Source: Ampullaceana balthica
Taxonomy: Eukaryota > Mollusca > Gastropoda > Lymnaeidae
Direction: 5' to 3'
Assembly (NCBI GenBank): GCA_944989445.1
Contig: CALYLW010000549.1
Coordinates: 39,513-103,512 of the forward strand
DNA length: 64,000 bases
Below are positions 11,001 through 22,100 of this stretch, piece after piece. A program made the position numbers and the translations under genes. The notes below the pieces were generated by a model, which made no database searches, was not told the DNA's origin, and worked only from the letters and a program-made list of their open reading frames with translations. Each line of letters starts with the position of its first letter. The stretch's first letter is position 1.

Positions 11001-13330
11001 TATAATTCAATAAATGCTGTAATAATTTTTAAAATCAATTTTCTTTTCTTTCGACAGCTTCAACTGTAAATGTAAGTACACAACCAAATATTGTGGTGTA
11101 GTTTCATAGTGTTCAAATCAAGAGTTCGGTCTTTTTCATTTGTGATAATTTTAGCCAATACACAGCCATTAAATGGCTTTTAAAGGTTAACATTATTTCT
11201 CTTTGCTCTAAAACAGGGGTCTCCAAACTACGGCCCGCGGGCCAGATGTGGCCCATGAGGCCCTCTCATCCGGCCCCTGGAGACCTTTTAATCTAAAAAA
11301 AAATACTATTTTTACCTGTAGTTTACCATAAACTGTGTGTAGTCGGACCGCAAACAGCTGTTTGACAGTTAATGCGGCCCTCCGGCAGAAAAGTTTGGAG
11401 ACCCCTGCTCTAAAATATAAACTATAAATTTTATAACTTGGTAATTTCTACTTCTGACAGCTGGAGTCATCACAGTTTGAATTTAACTTCTTTGATGAGT
11501 GGTATGATTACAGAACTAACTTTTCCAAGCAAGGTGCGCCACTCTAATCTCCTTTATTAAGATAATTTTAAACACTCATTTAAAGAATAATTAACTTCCC
11601 TATCATTTAGTAGTTGTTGCAAACCTTTTTGATGTAATTAAAATAAGCATTTTTTTTCTAGATTGTTTTCAAGACAAAAGATGGCCAACGCATCCATTTG
11701 CTTGCAAAGGAAGTACTATTAGATATCCCCAAAGAGGTAGGTGTAATCATAATTTATCTATCATTTATGAAATGATCACATGTCTGATTCTAATTTAGAT
11801 GAATGTTTCAATGCCTTTTCAAAACATTCCTTTTTTCTTTTTTTTTGGTACTGTGAATTTTTATCTTATTTTAATTTGGTTTAAATTCAATTCTCAGATT
11901 CACCATTGGCTTTTTATGTTCCGCAAAAACTCAAACACTCTGGCCCACCTCACAAAACCAGACACAGAAAGGGCAACACACCCTTAGTTGAAATTTCCAA
12001 CAGAAACGAAGGATATTTCTCTGTGCGAGAGTCAGGTGTCTATCTAATTCACTTAAATGTAAGTGAGCTGGAGAAACATAACTAGAGCCAGAATATTAAA
12101 GCTCCTTTTTGAAAAGTAATTTATGATTTAAAGTTTTAAAATGAAAAAAAAATGAATAACATGCATTGGCTTTAATTAAAATTCACTTACAAGAATTTGG
12201 ATTAAATATATATGAGCAATATATATATTTATTTACAAACAAATAATTTATTACATTACATTTGTACAATATATTCTTCTCATTAGAAAGTACTCATTTT
12301 TTGTAAATTGCTCCTTTCAGAAGTCTGACAATCAGAATTTCAAATTCTAATGTAAGGTTAAAGTAAGATAGCCTTCATTTTTAAAAAAACAAAAAAACTA
12401 ATAACTTAGTTTACAAACAATTTAAAAATATAATATAGCGGACATTCTAGATTTTTCTTTAAAATATGAGTCTGTTGATATTAAAACATAAAACATTAGC
12501 TTTTTCATTCTTTTTACTGTTATTTTCTTTAATCTAAAATCTTTTACAGCGCTGTTGGTCTTATATATTATCTTTTACTGTTAAAATACCCCCAATTATA
12601 AAAATTATTTATGATTATGATGATGTTTTGTTTCAATTTAGAATATTTTAAATTTCACCTTAAAATGTATTAAAGAAACACAAATGAAAATCTTGTAAAT
12701 GCAGATCATGATTGTTGATGAAACTCAAAGTCACTGGCTTGGCATCTTTCTCAACAATTTAACTGTACTGGCATGCCCTCGGGGTGGCTTTAGATGTCCT
12801 CATACTAATGCAGAGGACTCAAACAAATACAGAATATGCAACATTGATGGTATGTAGATCTAGGCTAGTACAATGAAATAAACAATTAATTACAAAAATT
12901 AAATTCTCGTTCTTTGAGTGATTCTCAAAAGTTGTATTAAAATTAGGATTTTTAAAAATAAATTCATTCTTGAATGCTTACTAATGGCATCCAACTTATG
13001 CTTGCATATAAAAGAATTTTTTCTTCTTCACAGTTCAATGGGCTTTTACAAATTTAATTGATTTATCTGAATAATGTAAGCAAGATTAAAATCTCATTTT
13101 TTTCACTAATCTTATATTTCTACTTAATACTTTGGAGGCAAAGTGTGCTTAGTATGAAAATTATGCTGCATTTTATGTTTTATACATTTTATCCAGGTAT
13201 ATTAGAGATGAACGTTAACGATCAACTGCAGATAAGGACAATGGAAACAAATACAACAGTCAGATTTGATAACAAGAGAAAGTCTCAACTTCGAGCTGTG
13301 CTGTTACATAAAGTTACAAGGACCAATTAA
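8011..13330 (+). CDS. TNF-superfamily ligand (Eiger/EDA-like), 8 coding exons, 596 aa
   Basis: Exons by splice sites and phase: 8011-8946, 10495-10747, 11058-11071, 11461-11533, 11662-11736, 11898-12058, 12705-12849, 13197-13330. All borders are GT-AG and the frame is continuous. Residues 1-262 are a hydrophilic, Ser-rich cytoplasmic part without a signal peptide. About 268-288 (FIGVLLTVLVALLFLTGTVV) is the single membrane span of a type II protein. A stalk follows with RHTR at 360-363, a minimal furin-type site, then a basic Lys-rich linker. The TNF-homology domain covers about 445-592: SGVYLIHL (496-503) matches the family's G.Y.IY block, and the last strand is RAVLLHK. Cysteines 528, 535 and 549 and the sequons N522-L-T and N571-T-T lie in the domain. 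Family members act as trimers on TNF receptors to control JNK/NF-kB signalling, immunity and cell death. The cytoplasmic part is long for the family. Its exact subfamily and receptor cannot be told from the sequence. Confidence 0.9.
8947..10494 (+). other. TNF-ligand intron after the first coding exon; holds a MITE
   Basis: The donor GTAAGT at 8947 follows codon 312, and the acceptor TATTCAG ends at 10494. The intron contains the GTCCATAAA-ended element at 9420-9851. Around 9985-10060 it also holds a weak tRNA-like stretch on the minus strand. The 76-codon frame at 10054-10284 shows no domain and is not counted as coding. Confidence 0.8.
9420..9851. mobile_element. MITE with GGGGCCGTCCATAAA ends, about 430 bp
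   Basis: The left end GGGGCCGTCCATAAACG is inverted at the right end (GTGACGTCATTTATGGACAG, then CCCCC). The interior is pyrimidine-rich with runs of C and contains GTCACA / TGTGACG motifs on both sides. At least four other sites in the window share these ends (26441, 28255, 28863, 38330). No transposase is present, and I could not settle the superfamily or the target duplication. Confidence 0.75.
11058..11071 (+). other. 14-nt microexon of the TNF-ligand gene
   Basis: The bases CTTCAACTGTAAAT lie between a strong acceptor (TTTCTTTCGACAG) and a strong donor (GTAAGT). Exon 2 ends one base into a codon and exon 4 starts in phase 0, so exactly this length (1+14=15) is needed to keep the frame. 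It supplies A-S-T-V-N in the stalk. If it is skipped, the frame reaches TGA seven codons into exon 4 and the TNF domain is lost, so skipping could act as an off switch. The prediction rests on splice signals and phase only. Confidence 0.7.
11214..11407. mobile_element. hAT MITE with a perfect 8-bp target duplication
   Basis: The ends CAGGGGTCTCCAAACT and AGTTTGGAGACCCCTG are exact inverted repeats of 16 bp. Both flanks are CTCTAAAA (11206-11213 and 11408-11415), an unmutated hAT target duplication that implies a recent insertion. The interior has GGCCCGCGGGCC-type GC-rich sequence and no coding potential. It lies in the TNF-ligand intron just downstream of the microexon. Confidence 0.93.
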
Positions 13331-13616
13331 TTTAAAAAAATAACCTTTAAAGATATTGATTTTGATATCAGGCAATGGAATGGCAAAAAATGAAAGGAAA
13401 ATGAAAATATCAGCAAATTAAACTGTTTAAATTACTAGACTTAAGCTTTGAACTCCACACACAGCAATTTAACATGAATAACAATTGAAGATATTTTCCA
13501 TTAAATTAATATTACTTTTAATAAATGAAATGACTGTTGATACAACGACCATTGAAACTCTTCTCATTCAATTGTTTAATTTAAATTTCTATTTTTCATT
13601 GCTGCACAGTGGAACC
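13331..13616 (+). other. Proximal 3' untranslated region of the TNF-ligand gene (inferred)
   Basis: It directly follows the stop codon and continues to the Tigger insertion. It is AT-rich, and no further exon is needed because the TNF domain is complete. Confidence 0.5.
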
Positions 13617-14457
13617 TCTCATAACGAGTTAATTCGTTCGAGAGTCTTACTCGTTAAGCAAAACACTGGTTAAACAAAACAATTTTTCACATACAAATCA
13701 ATGTAAAATATGATAATGCGTTCCATGCTAAAAAAAATTCTTATTTTTTCAAACATTTTTATTAAAATTTATTCAAATAAAATTACTTATGAATTGTTAA
13801 AGAGCGTAACAACCTGGAATGCAATTTAGATTTGAAACAAAAAGCATAAATAAAAATATGAATTTATGACAAATAATTAATCCTTTTTAACCAGAAAACT
13901 GTCTAAAGACATTTGTTTTTGCCGACCCTTCAAAATTTGACTAAATGTTTCGCAATCGCTTGGTAGACTTTCTTGACACTCCCTTAGAAGCATCCATCTC
14001 CTTAATTTTGGTTTTGTTCTTGAGAATAGTGCAGATCGTTGATGTTGGCTGGTTGTAAGTGCTTGCTAGATTAGCCACGCTAACACCTTGTTCTTGCTTT
14101 TCAATGATTTTACTTTTCATTTCAACAGTTATTTTTCTCTCTCTTATGATTGTCTTCTTGTGTTTTTCGAAGAAATTTTAGACAGGGTTATAACACATAA
14201 AAAAGATACGAATACTGTCTGAATTCAAAATTTGTAAAAACGGATGAAACACACGAAAACAATACTCTAAATCACAGAGTGCTAAACACATACTTACTCA
14301 TTTTTACAAATGAATTTCCTGGAAAAGGGACTTTCCTTTTCTGCGTCACTTGGTATGCAAATTTTTGGCACGTTAAGGGAGAAACTTTTTCAGAAAATTG
14401 TTGCTCGTTATGTGGATTACTCCACATGAAGGGTGCTCGTTATGAAAGGTTCCACTG
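13617..14457 (-). mobile_element. Tigger/pogo-like DNA transposon, internally deleted, 841 bp
   Basis: The left end CAGTGGAACCTCTCATAACG is inverted at the right end (CTCGTTATGAAAGGTTCCAC, then TG). TA follows the right end and CA stands at the left, so the expected TA target duplication has one change. On the minus strand (about 14165-13930) a frame gives EMKSKIIEKQEQGVSVANLA followed by TSTICTILKNKTKIKE. That is the CENP-B-type helix-turn-helix of pogo transposases. A stop follows and the DDE catalytic part is missing, so the element cannot move itself. It lies downstream of the TNF-ligand stop codon, probably within its 3' UTR. Confidence 0.85.
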
Positions 14458-15427
14458 TATTTAACACTCTTTGCTTACATATGTAAATCATGTAAATTTC
14501 AATCATTATGCATGCCATTTTAATTTATTGATTTTATTTTTTGTGTATAAGCATATTTCATGATGTTTAAACTTTAAAGATGATTTTTTGTTTGTCCTGA
14601 ATTCATCAACTTAAATATTTTATACAAGAGTATTTAAAAGTTCAGAAGAAATTTTTTTATTTCTTATGGAACATATTTCAGAATACTTTTATATGAAAGA
14701 AATAACTCCAATGAATGATAAGTGCAGATACTAATGTAATTAATTGGTATCTTTGTGCTTTTTTAAAACTTACAATATGATTTGACTTACTGTATGTACT
14801 ATGAACATAAAAGTGTAGCTTTAATCCTATAATGAATTTCATTACTGTTTTATTGCTATACTATGGACAAGAAAGCACATCAAATTATTTTCCAATGGCT
14901 CTATTGGTATTTGATCTGGCCTCTTTCAAATAGCAGGATTTTCATTGTAAAAAAAATGTTTATTATTCATTACCAACGTCCTGTTAAGCAGTTTCTGTTA
15001 TTTCAACAACAGCAAAAAAATATTCTATAAGTTATGTATGATTTCCCATCTGATCTGATGATCATCTTTAAGCAGTAGTCAACGAGACATTATATTTTAT
15101 GCCGTGGGATTAGGACAGGCAGTTTCACATCACCACTGTCGATGCTTTTTCTCTTGACTATGACTATGCTGAAGACATTCTTTTTGTCCAGGAGAGCTGT
15201 TTCAGCGGACAGGCAAAGAGGTGCGCTGCCTCACTCCATCTAACCACCAGTCTATGATTGGTATACGCCCAGGTCTGGATACATGTATTTGTATATAATG
15301 TTGTGTATGTAACTATGTTAGGAAGATTGAGAATGCAATGTCTTTAATCAAGTTGTTGGAACTGTCTCTAACCCACAGTGAGCCCAGCCATAGGCTGGGG
15401 TACTGCACTATATAAGTGTACAAAATT
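14458..15427 (+). other. Probable distal 3' UTR or intergenic sequence
   Basis: AT-rich except for a less AT-rich stretch at about 15100-15290 without a long frame. It could be the distal 3' UTR of the TNF-ligand transcript if the polyadenylation signals at 15428-15443 are used. I see no separate gene. Confidence 0.35.
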
Positions 15428-15443
15428 AATAAATATGAATAAA
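15428..15443 (+). terminator. Candidate polyadenylation signals (two AATAAA)
   Basis: AATAAA occurs at 15428-15433 and again at 15438-15443, followed by a T/G-rich stretch. If used, the TNF-ligand 3' UTR would be about 2.1 kb and include the Tigger relic. Earlier AATAAA-like sites in this AT-rich DNA cannot be excluded. Confidence 0.3.
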
Positions 15444-15659
15444 AAAGAATTTTTTGTTGAAATAAAATATTTTGGGTAGAGAAACTCTTTCTACTGAGTT
15501 CAATAAATTTTGTGATTAATTTTTTGCTACAGAAATCTCTCATAAAGATTGAAACTTCCCATTAACATTTTATAGATTGGAGTTTAAATGTTAATCAGGC
15601 TCAAACAAAAAATGTTACAAACAACTATATCTAAATTCTTACCTTTTTTAAATCCTTTA

Positions 15660-16240
15660 TATTAACTCGTGGCGTCTGGTTGATTGCTTGATTGTTTGTT
15701 TGCCGAAAACTTTGGATCAATTTTTAACCCGCTTCCTCATATGCTAGTGAGCTGAAATTTTGCAGGCAGACTTGTGCCGACGATAAAAATGATGTATCAA
15801 AAATTCAGATCGATTGAATGTACTGTAATTAAATTGATGAATTTTTAGATTATCTCTATGTAGCATGTTAATTTTTGCGCTAGTGTCGTGGTGCGTATTA
15901 TATTGAACAACCTTTTTAATATTTTCCTGTCGCGCGGTGCGTATTATATTGACGATACTTTTTAAAAATATATTCCCGATCTGTAAATGTTTAAACTAAT
16001 CTGTGGCACGGTGCGCATTATATTAAACATGTTTTTATAACCCTTTTCCCGTGATTGAATCGAGCTGAAGTTTAGCAGTCAGACTGTAGTAGTTTTTTTA
16101 CTATAAATCCTTTGTGTATGAGACAAAACTAAAATTTTTGATTTTTGGATTGTCGTGCAATGCGTATTATAGTATGTTTACTTTTAGTTATGTCTCGTAA
16201 ATAAAGGACTTAGAGTCAAAAACTTTTTTTACGGGTTTTT
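15660..16240. repeat. Single diverged copy of a dispersed ~0.5-kb repeat unit
   Basis: It shares with the arrays at 32650-33990 and 47968-49545 the segments GTGATTGAATCGAGCTGAA, a GATCGATTGAATGTACTGTA-type stretch, and TTTAGTTATGTCTC before AAAGGACTTAGAGTCAAAAA. Inside, a short motif (GGTGCGTATTATATTG or close) recurs four times between 15890 and 16170. It is non-coding. Confidence 0.6.
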
Positions 16241-19126
16241 TTTTAATTACAATTAAAATTTTAAATTAAGACATTTTTCCAAAATAAAATACAAGCTTTT
16301 TTTACTAGCAAAGGTAAAAAATGTTCCCAAAATAAATAAGACAAAGAAACAAGTGTTGAATTTCATGTTTATTTCACAAACAAAAAATAGTTGATTGCTT
16401 TGAATTATTTAAATACTGTTAAGCAGTCAATGTTGATATAACACTAAGTAATTAATATGTATTTAAATGCAAATTTGAGATATATCAGAAGTTTAAACTT
16501 TTAAAAAAAACTATTTTTGTTACTAATAGATAATGACTGCTTTTGTTTATTTTACATCTTTTGAACAACACACAAGTCTTTAAAATACATAAATAGCTTT
16601 AAAATTTAAAAAACTACTTAGCATATTCACAGTTTTAAAAGCTAATAAATGTAGATCAAAAATATTTTACATTTCATATATAAGGCATATAATTATTTTT
16701 TCATCATTCATTATTAAGCAATTTACCATTAAAAAGGGAATATTTTTATATAGATAAGATTTGAATAATGTAGCTGACTTTTGGCAGAAAATGATTTTAA
16801 AACTAATTTTAAAAACAATTAACTCTAATTTATAACAGCTTTAAAAAATTGATAGCACTAGCAACTTGATACAATTTATATGTAAGGGGAAAGAATCAGC
16901 AAAAAATAAACTTCTTTTACATTTAAACAGCTTCTCGACAATTCAAAAAACTCTGGACACAAACAGTGATGTGTGTTTGTGGATATTTCCCATCACCTTT
17001 TCTTTCTTTCTTGATTTATTGAAGCAATTAACACTGCCTATTTTTCTGCACATCACCGGAAATATATGCATTTTTAAAAAATAAATTCTTTGGGTACGCT
17101 TCTCAAGGAGTAAGAATAAATCTACTTCATTATAATATAGTAATCATGACTTTAAAGTATAAGTATGTACACTTACATCATTCAATGATCTTAAAATACA
17201 TCTTCCTCTTTTGATTAACGAAGAACACCAATACCATTTTGATTATCTGATTTTTGTACTTTTTCCTCTATATGTTTATAGTCTCACAGCTATAACTGTT
17301 ATGAAGCATACCTTTGTCCTCTATATGTTTATAGTCTCACAGCTATAACTGTTATGAAGCATACCTTTTTTTTTAAAGATGTCTAAGACATATTAACCAA
17401 ATATAAACATAAACCTTGTCCTAAGAATTCTGTCAACAAAAATTGCCTCTTTAAAGCAAACGTTTTTATCCAAACTGAAGATTATAAAAAGATAAAATTT
17501 TAATTGCAAAAAGTTAAAACAGATTTATGAAGAAAAAAAAACATATTCTATAATTACAAAACAAACAAACAAACATTTTTTAAAAATTCCAGTACATTTA
17601 TATGAGAGTCCTCATGGTTCATTTTAATCAGTGTAAAAACAAAGTACATTTTCATGCAAGGTAATTCTACAGCTACACTTGAAATGCAGCTTTCTTCAAG
17701 GTATGCACAAGTGGGAAATAACTTTGGTTGGTCAAACAAAAACTTCGTATTAATGTATAATTGTTTTTAAAAAATGACCAAAAGAAATGACCAGAAATAC
17801 ATGTGATTAATTGTTTTATTTTTAAATCAGTGTTTTAAAGAAATTCAAGCAGGCTGCGTTCTATAAAAAAATAAAATACATAAAAGTAATCCTCTATCAG
17901 GCAAAAACATTTTTCCATAAAACAAAAAACAATAAAAATCTGGAAAGTTCAAACACTTTACAAAAATTTATAAGAAAAATTTGATTGATGAAATACTTTA
18001 TAAAAATGAAAAGTCTTTTTATTTTTGTACTGCAAACAATAAGAAATGTTGAGTTCACTAAGATCAAATTTTATCCCTATCTTGTAATGAATTATTTACA
18101 TTTTCATTGACTAAGTTTTTTTATTTGTCTAAATTCTTTTAATTGGTGAAAACTTAATCATTACATAATTTGTATGTTTTTTCATTGAAGTGTATTGACA
18201 GCTTAAGTCAAAATTGCCATTGGATGTTAAATTTTAGCATTGGACAGAATTTTTAAGGTAAATGGTTATTTCATATTTTAAAGATTTAATAACTGTCAAA
18301 AATATATCGAGCGTTAAAAGAAGCATCTGAAAAACCATGAAAGAAAATCCCCACTGGGAGTTTAAATGCCATCATAGCCTGAATATTCCAAATAAGGATT
18401 CCCCATAAAGGACATTCTTAAAAGCTCATTCTTTTCCATATCAGCACTCTTTGTCTAAACTTGTCTTATTTGTAGTTTACCTGGTTATACCCCTCCGCTA
18501 TTACAGATGTTTTTCAAATGGCCAAATACTATGCAAAATACCAGGAAGAATATTACAAGTGCATTTCTATTGAATAACACAAAAACATCACAAAACAACT
18601 CGACACCAAAGTAGCCTAAAAAGATCAGTACAGTAATTGTAGGCCTTCACGAGAAAAAGAAAATGAAAGGGGCTCCATCCTGAAATTGCATTTTTATTGT
18701 TGTATATTTTTAGTAAAATATACAACTTCCTTTTTTATAGTTATTCCCTTCATCAAGTTTTTACTAGCTTCTTGATGGTTTAAGATTATTATCAAAATCC
18801 TAGATTAGTCACAGAATAGGCCTAGAGGATATCTGTTGGAATAGAGAACATACCACAATCCCCACAGTAAGCCTAAGGCTTTAAAAAAAATAATACTCGT
18901 ACATGAAAGAGTATAAGATGCTTTATACTCCATACCTTTGACAATAGTTGTCTGCATTTGAATAAAATAGCTCTATAGTGACATCACTTATGAACAGTCT
19001 CTGATATTTTTATTTTTACAAGTTAGAAAACAAATTCAGCTAAAAATTTATAATCTGCAACTTAACAATAATCCAGCTCTGACAATTCATTGCAGAAAAG
19101 GAAATTCAACATAATCTTATATGGGA
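16241..19126. other. AT-rich DNA between the convergent genes, including probable WRAP53 3' UTR
   Basis: The only frames are short and show no domains. One local event is visible: a 53-bp segment (TCCTCTATATG to CATACCTTTG) is repeated head to tail at about 17265-17368. WRAP53 transcripts running leftward must end in this stretch, but several TTTATT sites (AATAAA on the minus strand) make the end undecidable. Confidence 0.5.
17265..17368. repeat. 53-bp direct tandem duplication
   Basis: Two adjacent copies of TCCTCTATATGTTTATAGTC and the following ~33 bases are identical by eye, so this is a recent duplication in non-coding sequence. Confidence 0.9.
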
Positions 19127-22100
19127 TTAACTTGCCAAAGTCATCTCCTCCTGAAAAAGTGGCATCTTCCACAGCTTAAGGGAGAAATCCCAATGCTGAG
19201 CATCTTCTATCTTGCAATCCTGATCAGAATCATCGCTGTCAGACTTGTCAAAGTTTCGGAAGTGCCTCTGACCTGAAGCAGTGGCGATCATGTCATACTG
19301 ACAATTAAAGCTGAAAAATAAGAAAAACTTGCTTTTAACAAAATATATGTTTTAGTGAATAACAGAAAGTATTTACAGCTGTGTCCTGTCATATCAATAT
19401 TTTTATAAATATTTAATTTGGGTAAAATTTGAAATTGTAGTAAACTTTACTACAAAGAATTCTAATTAAAAAGATAATAATATTTAATAATTAATTTCAC
19501 CTTAAAATAATGTGATTAACTTATTATTTCACAATATGAAATTGTAAGTGTACTCAGCAATGATTGCTTTTTACTGTCATTTTTTTTTCTTCCTTATTTC
19601 TTGCATAGCAGAACGAATTTGCTGTGTTACATCTCAAAATGTGGGAGCCTTGGAATTACCGCGACTTAAACGATTTCACGAAATAATGAATCGCGACTTA
19701 AAGGGATCATTATAAGCGCTATAATTAATCAAAATTAATCTATTTAATTTTTCCTCTATTAATCGAACAAAAATTTTTTTAATCGGTACCAGCCCTACTT
19801 TTAACATTTTTAGATTATATAACCAATAGAATTTAATGCAAACTATGATATCCCCCCTCTTCCCATTTAGCATTTGGGGCATAGAATGGGTCACCTGAAC
19901 AAACCACGAAAACCAACACACTATCAACATTCAAAGCTCTAATAAAAATGCAATACAAGGAAAGATTAAATGAACAGAACATTTAATGGAATTGAAGATT
20001 TCACAACAGCCTCTCACCTGACACCATTGACACAGTCATCGTGGGCAACAAACTGGGAGCAGGGCTTGAGAAACATGTCTCCATTAATCTCTTCAAATGA
20101 GCTCAGCGTATCCCAGAAAGCCACAGTGCCATCATTGTTTCCAGACACTAGGTATCTACCAGATCTTCAAACACAAAATTAAAAAATTATTGGAAGAATG
20201 AATTATTAAAGAAGTCTCTTAAATTATAAAGTACTCTTAAAAAGGGCATACAATTTAAAGCCAAAACCCATTAACATTAATATATGAGGCAAGAACAAGA
20301 GATTTAAATTATTTCTTACTGTGAGAGATCAAAGTAAATTCGCTGGTTGGTTTTCACATCTCTTAGGGCAGAAAATAAAATTTTCCCCATGTTTCTGACA
20401 TCCCAACACAAGATTTCAGCATCCTAAGTGACAAAAAGAAGACAATTAAAAAGATTTACTTTTATAACAATTTGAATGCACAAAACAAGTTGGAGCAAGC
20501 GACTTTTTAAAGACACCCAATTAGACATGTCAAAAAAAAGGGGGAGTTAATCATTACTTATATAAATATTATTTATACTAACCTTGTCATCTAGTTGAGA
20601 AAGATATTGAGTTATTGATATGGCTTTTATAATTTAAATGTTATTTATCCATGTCTGAATTAAATACATGACTTTAACAAAGCTTATAAATATTACTATT
20701 AGTAAAACACTTAGTGAACTTGTTGCTACACATATAAAGTTTTCATGCTTGTACGGAATACATTTATTAAGCTACCTTTCGTCCTCCACTGTAAATCTTT
20801 GAGCCGTCAGGAGAAAATTTGAGGTGTGTGATTCCACCATGCTGACCCTGTATCAAACAGACCAGCCTGTCACAAGCTGAGTCATAGATACCAACTGAAA
20901 TAATGGCAGATGTACTTTACATTTTGGCAACCATAACCAAGATACTTGAACAAACTATAACCAAGAAAGAAAATTTGATGGTTCCAGGCTCCTGTCGGAA
21001 TTTTTTAATCCACAAAGGGGGATGCATTTTAATTATTTTTCTACTTTCCCTTTACGTGCTAAATATCAATCATTTAATTTTATTTAATAATAATTGAGTT
21101 GGTTAAAACTCATCTTAGATTTAGCAAACATCTTTTAAAATTCTAAATTAATAAATTTCAAAATGAACAATAAATGAATAAATTTTTAGGGAAAGTCTGG
21201 ATATATTCTACACAATGTTCCTTTTAAGCTGCACGGCTGCTCTCATATCTAACCAACGCCGCACAGCAGTTTAGAATTACCATGCAGCAAATTTTGTCAA
21301 GGATAATAAAATATCTGCAAATTTTGCACAAAAAAATTGATGCTGTTCAATTTTGCACAAGAGTTTGTTATTTTGCACACTAACCAATGAACCTTATATG
21401 TAACAATGATTGTACATACACACTCTCATTTACAGTAAACTGGATTATAGTCAATAATTGTGTAGATCTTATATCTGTGTTTGCGCAAGACACCTGTTAT
21501 GTTTCCCAAATCAGTTGCAATGTTTAAAAAGTGTTAAAACAGAAGTTAAGGCTCGGAGGAACAAGTGTGAGAAAACATGAATTTATCAAATAGGTTTCTC
21601 ATGAAAAACCTGGAATATGACTTGGGAAAGCATTAAATTCATGCCTTCTATTCATCATAGTCAAAAAGTCAGTGTTATTTTTTTTTCAATTTTGCAGAGC
21701 ACTATGTTTCACAAACCATGGTTCAAAAATTTTTCTCTGACTGAATTCATAACTTACTGTGCCTGCTGTATGATCCAGCAACATACAGGCCATCTCTGTT
21801 TGGGCTGTGGGTGAAACAAGATATTATTCCCGTCTGACCATCTTTTTTCTGAGTGTCTGTCATAAAAAAAGATCGGATGAATCAAAATCATTTGAGAACA
21901 TGATATAGTTGAACTTAAATAATTTTTGAAAATAATCATAAATGTTATTTAATAATAATTGTAATAATGACTTAAGGGAAACAAAGAAAGCATTAAAAGT
22001 TAAGTACAATTCTAATTGCTTATAAGGAGAAATAGTTATAGGAGTTATTAAAAAAATAAGTATATAATTATTTTACACCTAAATATTTTAATGACATAAA

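Noticed and set aside
15100..15290. GC-richer stretch as a possible extra exon
   Set aside because: No frame longer than about 45 codons without stops and no consistent splice sites; 3' UTR or intergenic DNA is simpler.
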